DNA from: Butyrivibrio sp. MB2005
GTDB taxonomy: Bacteria; Bacillota; Clostridia; Lachnospirales; Lachnospiraceae
NCBI RefSeq assembly: GCF_000424285.1
Contig: NZ_AUJP01000011.1
Coordinates: forward strand, 158,215 to 222,214
Reading direction: 5' to 3'
Length of the DNA stretch: 64,000 bases
The stretch's first letter is position 1, and every line of letters starts with the position of its first letter. The notes beneath the pieces were generated by a model, which saw only the letters and a list, made by a program, of their open reading frames with translations, was not told where the DNA came from and ran no database searches. Below are positions 16,866 through 26,779 of the stretch, one piece after another. Both the position numbers and the translations under genes were made by a program.

Positions 16866-17399
16866 ATGAAAAAGAATCTGCTTTCAATTATTATCCTGGC
16901 ACTTCTTTTAGTGAATACTGTTATGACGGGTTTTATGATGCTGACAGTACTTACTACCAATAACCAGGCGGTAAAGCTCATCGGCGATATAGCTGCTGCA
17001 TTGCAGATAGAAGCTAACGGCGGTGAAAATGGTCAGGGATTTTCAGGATCTGCTACGGGCAATGTTGATATAGCAAACGTAAGTAACTATACGATAGCAG
17101 ATATGACTATCACCCTTAAGGACAGCGGTGATGGCAAAACACATTACATGCTTGCTACAGTGGTTCTTTCCATGGATACATCCAATCCGGATTATGAGAC
17201 CTATGGAAACGCTGAGAAATTTCCTACTTATGAGGATATGATAAAGTCGAAGATTACAGAGGTTATAGGCTCATATACACTTGATGAAATCAGACAGTAT
17301 GAGGATGAAGCAAAAGCTACACTCCTTGAGGAGATCCAGGAGATCTTCGGATCAGGCTTTATATATGATGTAAGCTTCAGCAGCAAGGTTTATCAGTAA
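16866..17399 (+). CDS. fliL: Flagellar basal body-associated protein FliL
   Basis: FliL is a single-pass membrane protein that rings the stator and supports torque under load. The 177-residue product has a membrane helix near residues 6-27 and a periplasmic domain ending in FIYDVSFSSKVYQ. I take ATG 16866, with GAGGGAGA six bases before it. An in-frame GTG at 16851 lies inside that ribosome site and is unlikely. The position between motB and fliM is standard. Confidence 0.9.
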   Translation: MKKNLLSIIILALLLVNTVMTGFMMLTVLTTNNQAVKLIGDIAAALQIEANGGENGQGFSGSATGNVDIANVSNYTIADMTITLKDSGDGKTHYMLATVVLSMDTSNPDYETYGNAEKFPTYEDMIKSKITEVIGSYTLDEIRQYEDEAKATLLEEIQEIFGSGFIYDVSFSSKVYQ

Positions 17400-17458
17400 T
17401 TATTGGGGAGTATGAAAAGAGTTTATGGTTGTTTTTATGGAATTGAGGTGGTCTGCGC

Positions 17459-18442
17459 TTGAGTGAAGTATTATCACAAAATGAGATAGATAACCTACTG
17501 GCGGCGCTTAATACGGGTGAACTCGACGTAGATCAGATGTCAGCTACCGATGAGAAAAAGGTCAAGGACTATGACTTCAAACGTCCTGCCAAGTTCTCTA
17601 AGGAGCACCTGAGAACCCTGGAGATGATCTATGAACATTATGGAAGATTGTTGTCCACAACACTTCCTTTGTATCTTAGAAAAAACGTACAGGTTTCGGT
17701 TGCGAACTCAGAAACGGTTACCTATTCGGAATTTAGTAATGCACTTAGTAACCCTGTAATTTTGGGTATCATAAATTTCCTGCCCTTGCAGGGAACCATA
17801 ATAATGGAGCTTCAGGCCAATATCGGTTTTTCCTTTATAGACAGAATGCTTGGAGGAGAGGGAACAGGTATTGATAAACCAAGACCCTTCACCGATATCG
17901 AGATGCCTCTTATTGAGAAGCTGATTACTATATGTATGCAGCTTATGGTTGAGCCTTGGGAGAACGTTATAGCCATCAATCCCATAATGGAGAGGATTGA
18001 GACTAATCCACAGTTTGCTCAGGTTATATCTCCTACAGATATGATCGCCATCGTAACTCTCAATATGAAGATAGGTGATACAGAAGGTCTTATGAATATC
18101 TGTCTTCCTTACTTCACACTGGAGAGCATCATGGATAAGCTCAATACCAAGTTCTGGTTCTCAACAATGCAGAAGCATGATGATGACACTTACGGTGATC
18201 ATCTTGAATTCCTTGTAAGACATGTGGATGTGCCTGTAAAAGCAGTACTTGGAAAATGTAATGTTTCAGTAAGTGATTTCGTATCGCTTCAAAGAGGCGA
18301 TATTATCAGACTTGATAATCAGGTAAATAGCGAACTGCAGGTATATGTAGGGGATATTTACAAATTTACGGCTTTGCCGGGAACTACGAAAGATAAGTAT
18401 GCCGTCAGAATAACGTCGGTAGTAAGAGAGGAGGAAGAGTAG
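17459..18442 (+). CDS. fliM: Flagellar motor switch protein FliM
   Basis: FliM is the middle C-ring protein and the docking site for phosphorylated CheY. The N-terminal CheY-binding peptide is intact (LSQNEIDNLLAAL, residues 5-17). The middle domain resembles CheC, and the C-terminal SpoA domain spans about 245-320. The 327-residue length is typical. The start codon is TTG 17459, preceded by TGAGGTGG. fliY follows after four bases. Confidence 0.96.
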   Translation: MSEVLSQNEIDNLLAALNTGELDVDQMSATDEKKVKDYDFKRPAKFSKEHLRTLEMIYEHYGRLLSTTLPLYLRKNVQVSVANSETVTYSEFSNALSNPVILGIINFLPLQGTIIMELQANIGFSFIDRMLGGEGTGIDKPRPFTDIEMPLIEKLITICMQLMVEPWENVIAINPIMERIETNPQFAQVISPTDMIAIVTLNMKIGDTEGLMNICLPYFTLESIMDKLNTKFWFSTMQKHDDDTYGDHLEFLVRHVDVPVKAVLGKCNVSVSDFVSLQRGDIIRLDNQVNSELQVYVGDIYKFTALPGTTKDKYAVRITSVVREEEE

Positions 18443-18446
18443 CAGC

Positions 18447-19715
18447 ATGGATGGAATGCTTTCACAAGACGAAATTAATGCCCTGCTCGCCGGTATGGAC
18501 ACATCAGGTGGTGGAGATGCAGGAGGCGGAGATGCCCCGGCAGATGCTCCCGCAGACGCCCCTGCAGCAGATGCAGGAAGTGCTCCTTCGGGCGGCTCTG
18601 GTTTCCAGGCCGCAGAAATTGACGAGAGTCTTTTGACGGATGATGAAAAGGATGCCATTGGAGAGGTTGCCAATATCAGTATGGGCTCCTCTGCAACGAC
18701 ATTGTATTCCCTTGTAAATCAGAAGGTTAATATCACAACGCCACAGGTAGAGCTTGCAAACTGGAATACAGTGCTTGATAACTATGAAAAGCCCTGTGTT
18801 TTCATTCAGATTAAATACACCGTAGGTCTTGAAGGAACCAATATCCTCATACTTAAAGAGCATGACGTTATGGTTATCACAGACCTTATGATGGGTGGTG
18901 ACGGAACCAATACTGATGGTGAGGTTGGAGAACTTCAGCTGTCAGCTATTTCAGAAGCAATGAACCAGATGATGGGTGCAGCAGCAACATCACTTTCTAC
19001 CATGACTGGTCAGAAGGTTGATATCAGCCCGCCGGTTGCAACGCTTCTTGATATGATTGATGATGATCCCAGTGATATATCTGATTTCCTTACAGGAACT
19101 TTCTGTAGAGTTACATTCAAGCTTCAGATCGGTGATCTGGTAGATTCAACTCTGATGCAGCTTTATCCTGTAGACTTTGCTAAGAGTCTTAAGGATACTG
19201 TAAGTGCTGATGGTGCAGATCAGTCTGAAGCCCCTGCAGAAGCAGCACCTGCTCCCGCACCGGCTCCTGCTCCCGCAGCAGCGCCTATGCCTGATATGGG
19301 AATGCCTGCTCAGGATATGTCTCAGATGGGAATGCCGCAGATGGGTATGCCTCAAATGGGAATGCCTCAGATGGGCATGCAGATGATGCCTCAGATGATG
19401 ATGCCTCAGATGATGCCGAATATGAATGTTCAGCCGGCTCAGTTCCAGAGCTTTGCAGGAGGCAATCCCGCAATGGCTGCCGGAGAGAATATCGGACTTA
19501 TCAAGGATGTTCCTTTGGAGGTAACCGTTGAGCTTGGAAGAACCGCAAAAGCGATTTCTGACATTCTTGACTTTGCACCCGGTACTATCATAGAGCTTGA
19601 GAAGGTTGCCGGTGAACCCGTTGACGTTCTCGTAAACGGCAAGTTCGTTGCAAAGGGAGAGGTTGTAGTAATTGAGGAGAGCTTCGGCGTCCGCGTAACT
19701 GAAATAGTACAATAA
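18447..19715 (+). CDS. fliY: Flagellar motor switch phosphatase FliY (FliN-type C-terminus)
   Basis: FliY combines a CheY-P-binding N-terminal peptide (MLSQDEINALLAGM, residues 4-17), a CheC-like phosphatase domain (about 60-245, with two E..N motifs: IGEVANISMGSSATTL and ISEAMNQMMGAAATSL) and a C-terminal FliN/SpoA domain (about 345-422). It should both build the lower C-ring and dephosphorylate CheY-P. The linker between the domains is odd: an Ala/Pro stretch and then a Met-rich repeat at about residues 281-330 built from GMPQM units. In Bacillus cheY follows this gene, but here fliO follows directly. Confidence 0.94.
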   Translation: MDGMLSQDEINALLAGMDTSGGGDAGGGDAPADAPADAPAADAGSAPSGGSGFQAAEIDESLLTDDEKDAIGEVANISMGSSATTLYSLVNQKVNITTPQVELANWNTVLDNYEKPCVFIQIKYTVGLEGTNILILKEHDVMVITDLMMGGDGTNTDGEVGELQLSAISEAMNQMMGAAATSLSTMTGQKVDISPPVATLLDMIDDDPSDISDFLTGTFCRVTFKLQIGDLVDSTLMQLYPVDFAKSLKDTVSADGADQSEAPAEAAPAPAPAPAPAAAPMPDMGMPAQDMSQMGMPQMGMPQMGMPQMGMQMMPQMMMPQMMPNMNVQPAQFQSFAGGNPAMAAGENIGLIKDVPLEVTVELGRTAKAISDILDFAPGTIIELEKVAGEPVDVLVNGKFVAKGEVVVIEESFGVRVTEIVQ

Positions 19716-19732
19716 ATGAAAAGGCAAAATAA

Positions 19733-20077
19733 ATGTCAGTAGCATCTATTTCGCAGCTTATCACTGTACTTATCATTTTTATTCTGGTACTTGGTGCCAC
19801 TTATTATGTAACAATGTGGATCGCCAAATACCAGAAGAATAATGTGGCAGGCGGAAATATTGAGATCCTTGAGACCCAGAGATTATCTAATACCAAATAT
19901 ATTCAGATAATCAGGGTTGCATCAAAGTATCTTGTTATTTCTGTCAGTAAAGACAGTGTGACGTTGCTTACGGAATTAACGCAAGATGAATACAAACCGC
20001 CGGAATTTACAAAGGCTGAGATTCCTGATTTTAGTAAGGAGCTTAGTAAAATGATGGACAGGTTTAAGAAGAAGTAA
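19733..20077 (+). CDS. fliO: Flagellar biosynthetic protein FliO
   Basis: FliO is a small membrane protein that helps assemble the FliP/FliR export gate. The 114-residue product has one membrane helix at about residues 6-27 and a cytoplasmic SH3-like part (GGNIEILETQRLSNTKYIQI, then YLVISVSKDSVTLL). FliO is poorly conserved; the call rests on this pattern and the position immediately before fliP. Confidence 0.88.
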   Translation: MSVASISQLITVLIIFILVLGATYYVTMWIAKYQKNNVAGGNIEILETQRLSNTKYIQIIRVASKYLVISVSKDSVTLLTELTQDEYKPPEFTKAEIPDFSKELSKMMDRFKKK

Positions 20078-20080
20078 GGT

Positions 20081-21013
20081 ATGAAAAGTTTTAGGGGAGT
20101 AAAGAAGAGAGAATCATGGCTTAGGAGAGGCATTCTGTGTTTATGCCTTTCTTTTGTTATGATTTTTTTTGGTTATGGAATAAGTCCCATAACCGCCAAG
20201 GCATCCACTTCTTATGTGGATGATACGCATACGACTGATCCCACAAGGGACAGAGAGACGCATTTGACAGGAACTGACAGTGAAAGAACCAATATTCACG
20301 AAGCCGGAGAGTCAAAGGATGCAGATGATCTAAAGGAACTTAATATAGCAAATACCGTTACGGTAACCTATGACAATGGTAACGGCACAATTAACGGAGC
20401 TCTGAGAATTCTTATTACTCTGACTCTTATTGCCCTTGCTCCGTTCCTTTTGATAATGATGACCTGTTTTACCAGAATCATCATTGTTCTGCATTTTACA
20501 AGGGCAGCCATAGCTACCCAGACAGCTCCGCCGAACCAGGTGCTTATGGGACTTGCTCTGTTCCTTACATTTTTCATAATGCAGCCCACTCTCACAGAGG
20601 TCTATGATACTGCGATACAGCCTTTTGAGAGAGGAGAGATTGAGCAGCAGGAGCTTTTTGATCTTGGAATGAAACCTATAAGAGAGTTCATGTATGGTCA
20701 GACTCAGACCAAGGATGTTCGTCTTTTCATGGAAATCGATCAGATGGAATGGGATGGTCAGCTTGAGACAATTCCCAATGCGGTACTTATTCCAAGCTTT
20801 CTTATAAGCGAGCTTAGAACCGCATTTATTATAGGATTTTTGATATTTATACCGTTTATCGTCATAGACATGGTAGTATCGTCGGTACTTATGAGTATGG
20901 GTATGATGATGCTGCCGCCTACGACTATTTCAATGCCATTCAAGATTCTGCTTTTTGTTCTTGCTGATGGTTGGAATCTGATAATCGGTAGTCTTGTTAA
21001 GACGTTCTACTAG
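20081..21013 (+). CDS. fliP: Flagellar biosynthetic protein FliP
   Basis: FliP is a core subunit of the type III export gate in the MS-ring pore. A cleavable signal sequence is visible (about residues 20-45), followed by a variable polar segment and four membrane helices. Signatures include RIIIVLHFTRAAIATQTAPP, GLALFLTFFIMQPT and the C-terminal MGMMMLPPTTISMPFKILLF. The 310-residue length is slightly above the usual 220-250 because of the N-terminal polar insert (about 48-100). fliQ, fliR and flhB follow without real gaps. Confidence 0.96.
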   Translation: MKSFRGVKKRESWLRRGILCLCLSFVMIFFGYGISPITAKASTSYVDDTHTTDPTRDRETHLTGTDSERTNIHEAGESKDADDLKELNIANTVTVTYDNGNGTINGALRILITLTLIALAPFLLIMMTCFTRIIIVLHFTRAAIATQTAPPNQVLMGLALFLTFFIMQPTLTEVYDTAIQPFERGEIEQQELFDLGMKPIREFMYGQTQTKDVRLFMEIDQMEWDGQLETIPNAVLIPSFLISELRTAFIIGFLIFIPFIVIDMVVSSVLMSMGMMMLPPTTISMPFKILLFVLADGWNLIIGSLVKTFY

Positions 21014-21027
21014 AAAGGAGGAGGATT

Positions 21028-21297
21028 ATGACAGTTGATGACGTCACTGCGATCATGGGTAATGGCCTGTTTATGGTAATAAAAATAGCAGTTCCTGTTC
21101 TTTTGGTGTCCTTGATCGTGGGTCTTGCGGTTTCGATTTTTCAGACGGTTACATCGATTCAGGATCAGACACTGACATTCGTTCCCAAAATAATCCTTAC
21201 CTTTTTGGCACTTATGGTTCTTGGTAACTGGATGCTTACAGAGCTTGCTAACTATGTAACTAAAATCTGGTCTGATTTTAGCTTGTATATACATTAG
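21028..21297 (+). CDS. fliQ: Flagellar biosynthetic protein FliQ
   Basis: FliQ is a two-helix subunit of the export gate. The 89 residues contain membrane helices at about 14-38 and 50-75, with the family segment TSIQDQTLTFVPKI between them. The ribosome site AAAGGAGGAGG lies directly upstream. Length and position are standard. Confidence 0.95.
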   Translation: MTVDDVTAIMGNGLFMVIKIAVPVLLVSLIVGLAVSIFQTVTSIQDQTLTFVPKIILTFLALMVLGNWMLTELANYVTKIWSDFSLYIH

Positions 21298-21314
21298 GTG
21301 TGGGGTAAGAGGAT

Positions 21315-22094
21315 TTGATAGATTACAGCTTCACCTTTGGTGATCTTGAAATATTTTTGCTTATTCTTGTAAGGGTGACTATGTTTGTTTATGTGGCACC
21401 CTTTTTCAGTATGAGTAATACACCTCAATGGGTAAGAATATGCTTTTCCATGTTTCTATCCATTCTTTTGTATGGTACTGCGCCGGTTCAGACACTGGAT
21501 TACGATACGATACTTGGCTTTACCGTAATTGTTGCCAAGGAGTTTTTTACAGGACTTTTAATTGGATATGCGGCTCAGATTTGCACCATGATATCGACGC
21601 TGGCAGGTCAGGTAGTGGATATGCAGGTGGGCTTGTCCATGGTTCAGATCATGTCTCCCGGTTCAAGAGAGCAGGTATCTGTTTCAGCAGGTATTTATCA
21701 GTATGCATTTATGGGAATGATGCTTGTGAGCGGTCTTTACAGGTATCTTGTATCAGCCCTTGCTGATTCTTTTACACTTATTCCTGTAAACGGCGCTGTG
21801 TTCCACTCGGATAAGCTTCTTGATTCCATGCTTACATTTTTTGGTGCTTATATGGTTATTGGATTTAGAATCTGTCTTCCGATTTTCATTGTTACATTTG
21901 TGGTTAACGTTATTTTAGGCGTGCTTGCAAGAGTAGCTCCTCAGATGAACATGTTTGCCGTAGGTATGCAGCTTAAGCTTATTTTGGGACTTACTCTTAT
22001 GTATATGACCAGCACACTTTTATATAATGCATCTGACTTTATTTTTACCAATATGAAGGTGCTTATGAGGGCATTTATTGATGATCTTATTTGA
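21315..22094 (+). CDS. fliR: Flagellar biosynthetic protein FliR
   Basis: FliR completes the FliP-FliQ-FliR export gate. The 259-residue protein is strongly hydrophobic, with about six membrane segments and the family stretch AGQVVDMQVGLSMVQIMSP. The start is TTG 21315 behind AAGAGGA. Its 3' end overlaps the start of flhB by 14 bases, so translation is probably coupled. Confidence 0.94.
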   Translation: MIDYSFTFGDLEIFLLILVRVTMFVYVAPFFSMSNTPQWVRICFSMFLSILLYGTAPVQTLDYDTILGFTVIVAKEFFTGLLIGYAAQICTMISTLAGQVVDMQVGLSMVQIMSPGSREQVSVSAGIYQYAFMGMMLVSGLYRYLVSALADSFTLIPVNGAVFHSDKLLDSMLTFFGAYMVIGFRICLPIFIVTFVVNVILGVLARVAPQMNMFAVGMQLKLILGLTLMYMTSTLLYNASDFIFTNMKVLMRAFIDDLI

Positions 22095-23229
22095 AGAAGC
22101 GGGAAAATTTAATACAGAAATGCTTCTTTGTTATGATCTGCAGTTCTTTGCAGATGGCCCCGGCGGTGAGAAAACTGAAGAGCCTACCGCTAAAAAGCTG
22201 CAGGATGCAAGAGATGAGGGACAGGTTGCGAACAGCCGTGAGGTTGGAAATGCGGCCGGCCTTCTTGCGCTTTTTATTTTGCTTAGACTCCTTTATGGAT
22301 ATATGGCAGAGAGCTTTACGGGAATGTTCAACTATGTGTATGGGCAGATCCCGGAGTTTACCACCATGTACGATGGCTTATTGCCGCTTCAAAATATTAA
22401 GACCGTAATGAATCAAGCTTTAGTCAGAGTGTTTATGCTGGCATTTCCTTTTTTTGCTGCGGCTATTCTGATAGGACTTATTGCAAACATAGCGCAGGTA
22501 GGATGGAAGATCACTACCAAACCTTTACAGCCAAAGCTGAGCAAGCTGAACCCTATAAGCGGTTTTAAAAAGATTTTTTCTACAAGATCTATTTTTGAGC
22601 TGTTCAAGGCTATCGGAAAAATAATAATCATTGGCTTTGTTGTATATAACTATTTTACAGGTGTTTCTGCATCGCTTTTTACGCTTTATGATATGCCTCT
22701 GTCACAGGCGATCGGCCTCATGGGGCATACGGTCATAGATATCGGAATCAGAATAGCTGCCGTTTATGTCATAATCGCAGCTGCGGATGTTATTTTCCAG
22801 CGCAGGAAATTCCGTAAGGATATGATGATGACCAAGCAGGAAGTAAAAGATGAATACAAGAACACTGAAGGAGATCCTCAGATCAAAGGCCAGCAGAGAA
22901 GAAGGATGCAGCAGGCTTCCCAGCGCCGTATGATGCAAGAACTTCCCAAAGCTGACGTAGTCATCACCAACCCTACTCATTACGCTGTTGCAATTTCCTA
23001 TGACGCCGATCTTGACGAGGCTCCGAGAGTTATTGCCAAGGGTGAAGATTATCTGGCTCAGAAGATAAAAGATGTAGCTAAGGAAAACAATATTGAAATC
23101 GTAGAAAATAAGCCACTGGCACGTATGCTTTATGCAAATGTTGAGGTGGGCGAGTTTGTACCTCCGGAGCTTTACCAGGCTGTCGCAGAAGTCCTTGCTT
23201 TCGTATATCACCTTCAGGGCAGGGTATAA
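22081..23229 (+). CDS. flhB: Flagellar biosynthetic protein FlhB
   Basis: FlhB is the export-gate subunit that switches substrate specificity after self-cleavage. Four membrane helices occupy about residues 50-210. The autocleavage site NPTH is at residues 297-300, so the Asn-Pro cut would fall after N297. Clostridial homologues usually begin near LQFFADGPGGEKTEEPT (here about residue 20). I use ATG 22081 with GAGGG ten bases upstream; ATG 22120 is a shorter alternative. The substrate switch works with FliK, encoded at 7876. Confidence 0.94.
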   Translation: MILFEEAGKFNTEMLLCYDLQFFADGPGGEKTEEPTAKKLQDARDEGQVANSREVGNAAGLLALFILLRLLYGYMAESFTGMFNYVYGQIPEFTTMYDGLLPLQNIKTVMNQALVRVFMLAFPFFAAAILIGLIANIAQVGWKITTKPLQPKLSKLNPISGFKKIFSTRSIFELFKAIGKIIIIGFVVYNYFTGVSASLFTLYDMPLSQAIGLMGHTVIDIGIRIAAVYVIIAAADVIFQRRKFRKDMMMTKQEVKDEYKNTEGDPQIKGQQRRRMQQASQRRMMQELPKADVVITNPTHYAVAISYDADLDEAPRVIAKGEDYLAQKIKDVAKENNIEIVENKPLARMLYANVEVGEFVPPELYQAVAEVLAFVYHLQGRV

Positions 23230-23312
23230 GGTCACAGAGCCTGCTTTTAAACTATATTTGCTCGAAAATTAATATTTTGACATAGATGTTATACTTGTGC
23301 TTCATTTTTCTC

Positions 23313-23342
23313 TTGAATACAAGATATAGTATGCGATATACT
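23313..23342 (+). promoter_or_regulatory. Sigma-A promoter candidate upstream of flhA
   Basis: TTGAAT at 23313-23318, an 18-base spacer and TATACT at 23337-23342, in the 157-bp gap between flhB and flhA. The gap is long for this operon and AT-rich. If real, it would give flhA, flhF, flhG and the che genes an internal start. Confidence 0.45.
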
Positions 23343-23386
23343 AGAAGTGTATAAGTATGTAAAAATGGGGAAAGGGGGAGCATTAG

Positions 23387-25450
23387 ATGAATAACATCCT
23401 TGAAACTATCAGAAAACGTGCATTTGATTACGGCGTTGCACTTTATTTCGTTGCGGCTGTAATGATGCTTATTATCCCCATTCCGACATGGCTGATGGAC
23501 TTCCTTCTCGCCTTCGATATGTCACTTTCTTTTGTCATATTGTTTACGGCGATGTTCTCTAAGGAAGTTTTGGACATGTCATTCTTCCCTACAATCCTTT
23601 TGTTCACCACAATATTCAGAATAGCGCTTAACGTATCATCCACCAGACTTATTCTTACAGGTGGTGATGCCGGTAAGGTTATCGAAGTATTCGGTTCCTT
23701 CGTTGGTGCAGGTGACCTGATCATTGGTGCCATCGTTTATGCGATGCTTATCCTTGTTCAGTTCATGGTAATCAACAAAGGTTCTGAACGTGTAGCTGAA
23801 GTATCAGCCCGTTTCACCTTGGATGCTATGCCCGGTAAGCAGATGGCTATCGATGCCGACCTTAATACCGGCGCTATCACAGATCAGGAAGCTAAGGAGA
23901 GACGTGAGAAGATCCAGAACGAAGCAAGCTTCTTCGGTGCCATGGACGGTGCTACGAAGTATGTTAAGGGAGATTCCGTTGCCGGCCTTATTATCACCGT
24001 TATCAATATCGTCGGTGGTATTTTGATGGGCGTTTTGAGACAGCAGCTTCCTATCACAGAGGCTCTTGATAAATATTCAATCCTCACAATGGGTGATGGT
24101 CTTGTAAGTTCAATTCCTTCACTTCTTGTATCACTCAGTACAGGTATCCTTGTAACCAAGGGTAGTAAAGAGGCTGATTTTGGACCTGCCCTTATCGGAC
24201 AGTTATTTGGCATGTCCAAGACCTTGTATCTTGTAGGTGCGATTGTGGCAGCCCTTGGTATACTTACACCTTTGCCCAATGTTCTTTATATTCCTCTTGG
24301 CGGATTTGTGGCAGCCCTTGGCTTTATGATGGACAGACAGAAGACCGTTGCTCATACAGAGGAAGAGGTAATGGCAGAGGAGGAGCAGCAGGCAGAGGAG
24401 ATCAGACAGCCTGAGAATGTTACCAGTCTTTTGCAGGTTGATCCCATCGAGCTTGAGTTTGGTTATGGAATTATTCCCCTTGCTGATGTAAATCAGGGCG
24501 GTGACCTTCTTGACCGTGTCGTAATGATCAGAAGACAGATTGCTCTTGAGCTTGGTACCGTTGTTCCTATTATCAGACTTAGAGATAATATCCAGCTTAA
24601 TCCGAACCAATACATAATTAAGATAAAGGGTATACAGGTCAGCGATGGCGAGATTCTGTTTGACCACTATATGGCTATGAATCCCGGCAATGCGGATGAA
24701 GAGATCACCGGTATTCCTACTTACGAGCCTTCCTTCCACCTCCCTGCAACATGGATCACAGAGAGCCAGAGGGAGAGAGCGGAGTCTCTTGGTTATACTG
24801 TTGTTGATCCGCCTTCAATCATTGCTACTCACCTTACAGAGGTTATCAGGAATCATATTGCTGAGCTTCTCACCAGACAGGATGTACAGAATCTTGTCAA
24901 CAATCTCAAGGAGAACAATCCTGCTCTTGTTGATGAACTTACACCCAAGCTTATGTCTCTTGGTGAGATTGAGAAGGTACTTCAGAATCTTCTCAGCGAA
25001 GGCATATCCATCAGAGATCTTGTTACTATTTTCGAGACTCTGGCAGACTATGCACCTTCAACCCATGATAGTGATATCCTCACAGAATATGTGAGACAGA
25101 GCCTTAGAAGAGCGATATCAAGTAAATATTTCTATCCCGGTGAGACCACCAGTGTTATTACGCTTGATCCCAAGATTGAGAAAGAGATCATGGATTCTGT
25201 TAAGCAGACAGAGACCGGCGCGTATATCACCCTTGATCCCGCCAGGACAAAGGCAATACTTAAATCAGTTGGTGAGCAGGCCAAGAAGCTTGAGGATGCA
25301 GGCAGAGTGCCTATTATCATGACATCACCTATAGTTCGTATGTACTTTAAGAAAATGACTGAGGATTATTACAAGGATTTGATCGTGATATCCTACAACG
25401 AAGTAGAACCTAATGTTGAAATGCAGTCAGTTGGGATGGTAGCGGCATAA
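23387..25450 (+). CDS. flhA: Flagellar biosynthesis protein FlhA
   Basis: FlhA is the largest export-gate subunit; its cytoplasmic nonamer ring receives chaperone-substrate complexes. The N-terminal half has about eight membrane helices and the FHIPEP region (RFTLDAMPGKQMAIDADLNT, about residues 144-163). The cytoplasmic domain begins near residue 340. The 687-residue length is typical. AAGGGGGAG precedes the ATG. flhF starts two bases after the stop codon. Confidence 0.97.
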   Translation: MNNILETIRKRAFDYGVALYFVAAVMMLIIPIPTWLMDFLLAFDMSLSFVILFTAMFSKEVLDMSFFPTILLFTTIFRIALNVSSTRLILTGGDAGKVIEVFGSFVGAGDLIIGAIVYAMLILVQFMVINKGSERVAEVSARFTLDAMPGKQMAIDADLNTGAITDQEAKERREKIQNEASFFGAMDGATKYVKGDSVAGLIITVINIVGGILMGVLRQQLPITEALDKYSILTMGDGLVSSIPSLLVSLSTGILVTKGSKEADFGPALIGQLFGMSKTLYLVGAIVAALGILTPLPNVLYIPLGGFVAALGFMMDRQKTVAHTEEEVMAEEEQQAEEIRQPENVTSLLQVDPIELEFGYGIIPLADVNQGGDLLDRVVMIRRQIALELGTVVPIIRLRDNIQLNPNQYIIKIKGIQVSDGEILFDHYMAMNPGNADEEITGIPTYEPSFHLPATWITESQRERAESLGYTVVDPPSIIATHLTEVIRNHIAELLTRQDVQNLVNNLKENNPALVDELTPKLMSLGEIEKVLQNLLSEGISIRDLVTIFETLADYAPSTHDSDILTEYVRQSLRRAISSKYFYPGETTSVITLDPKIEKEIMDSVKQTETGAYITLDPARTKAILKSVGEQAKKLEDAGRVPIIMTSPIVRMYFKKMTEDYYKDLIVISYNEVEPNVEMQSVGMVAA

Positions 25451-25451
25451 T

Positions 25452-26759
25452 ATGATTATTAAAAAATATACCGGAAAAACTGAATCAGAGGCTACGGAAA
25501 TTGCGAAGAAGGAGCTGGGTGACAACATAGTCATAATGAATGTACGCCCGGTGAAAAAGAGCGGCTTCTTTGCTATTTTTGCTCCGCCAAGAATAGAAGT
25601 GACGGTAGCACTTGAAGATGAGCCCTCCAAGGTGACAAGGCCCATAAGACCCAATAATGTGCAGCCGCAAAAGACAGTTAAGCCTGCCCAACCATCTAAT
25701 GCCAGCATTGGTGAAAAGCTCCTTAAAGCCCAGGAATCAGGCGAGATTCCGCCTCTTAAGGTGGGAGCTTCTGATCACGAAGAGGTGACTTCCAAGAACC
25801 ATGACAGAAGAGAATCAGAGCCTGCCAAGACTGTCACTGAGTCTGTGAATGAAGATAACAGCGCAATCGAGGAGAAGCTTGACAGTCTTCATAACCTTAT
25901 TGAGAAGAACCTTAAAAATGAGAAGGATGAGGATAAAGAAGAGAGTAATACTCTTTCTGAAGAGACAATTACTTTTGTTAAGGTTCTTTACAATTCGCTT
26001 ATTGAGAGCGAGGTTGACGAGGTTTATGTCAACCAGCTTACAGATGAAGTTGAAAAAGTCAGCAAGCCCAATATTCCTATGGATTATGTACTTGCTAATG
26101 TATATCAGAAAATGGTTCTTAAATTTGGTGCGGCTGATACCATAAAGCCTCCGTCATCCGAGGGACCAATCGCTGAGATTTTCATAGGCCCTACAGGTGT
26201 TGGTAAGACCACAACCATTGCCAAGCTTGCATCAGAACTTAGAATCAATCAAAAGAAAAAGGTTGCACTTCTGACTGTGGATACATACAGAATCGCTGCT
26301 GCAGATCAGCTCAGAACCTATGCCACCATCATGGAGATCCCTTTCCGTGTTATTTATTCTGTTGATGAGATTAAACAGGCTGCAGAAGATTTCAAGGATT
26401 ATGATTACATTATGGTGGATACCGCAGGTCACAGCCTCCACAACGAGGAACAGAAGCAGAATATGGTGGGCTTTATCAAAGCCCTGGAAGAGCTTGTAGA
26501 AACAGAGAATTATCTTGTTTTGAGCGCAACCACCAAGTACAGAGATCTTATAGAGATAGCAGATGGTTATTCGCAGCTTGTCCGTTATAAGCTTATTTTC
26601 ACCAAAATGGACGAGACCAGTTCTGCGGGTAATCTTTACAATATTCACATGCACACGGGAGCTCCCATGTCCTATATTACAAATGGTCAAAATGTTCCCA
26701 GTGATATTGCTGTTTTTGATGCGCAAAGAAGTGTTAAGAGCTTATTGAGCGGTCATTAA
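25452..26759 (+). CDS. flhF: Flagellar biosynthesis GTPase FlhF
   Basis: FlhF is an SRP-family GTPase that sets the site and number of flagella together with FlhG. The 435 residues comprise a basic N-terminal region (B domain, about 1-115), an N domain, and a G domain with GPTGVGKTTTIAKLA near residue 244, DTYRIAAADQL, DTAG and TKMDE. The order flhA-flhF-flhG is conserved in Firmicutes. There is little room for a ribosome site, so coupling to flhA is likely. Confidence 0.95.
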   Translation: MIIKKYTGKTESEATEIAKKELGDNIVIMNVRPVKKSGFFAIFAPPRIEVTVALEDEPSKVTRPIRPNNVQPQKTVKPAQPSNASIGEKLLKAQESGEIPPLKVGASDHEEVTSKNHDRRESEPAKTVTESVNEDNSAIEEKLDSLHNLIEKNLKNEKDEDKEESNTLSEETITFVKVLYNSLIESEVDEVYVNQLTDEVEKVSKPNIPMDYVLANVYQKMVLKFGAADTIKPPSSEGPIAEIFIGPTGVGKTTTIAKLASELRINQKKKVALLTVDTYRIAAADQLRTYATIMEIPFRVIYSVDEIKQAAEDFKDYDYIMVDTAGHSLHNEEQKQNMVGFIKALEELVETENYLVLSATTKYRDLIEIADGYSQLVRYKLIFTKMDETSSAGNLYNIHMHTGAPMSYITNGQNVPSDIAVFDAQRSVKSLLSGH

Positions 26760-26779
26760 ACGCTATACTAATTTACAAT

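Noticed and set aside
19146..19745. A 199-codon minus-strand ORF opposite fliY, rich in His and Arg
   Set aside because: It is the antisense of the Met-rich repeat; composition follows from the repeat and there is no ribosome site or family match.
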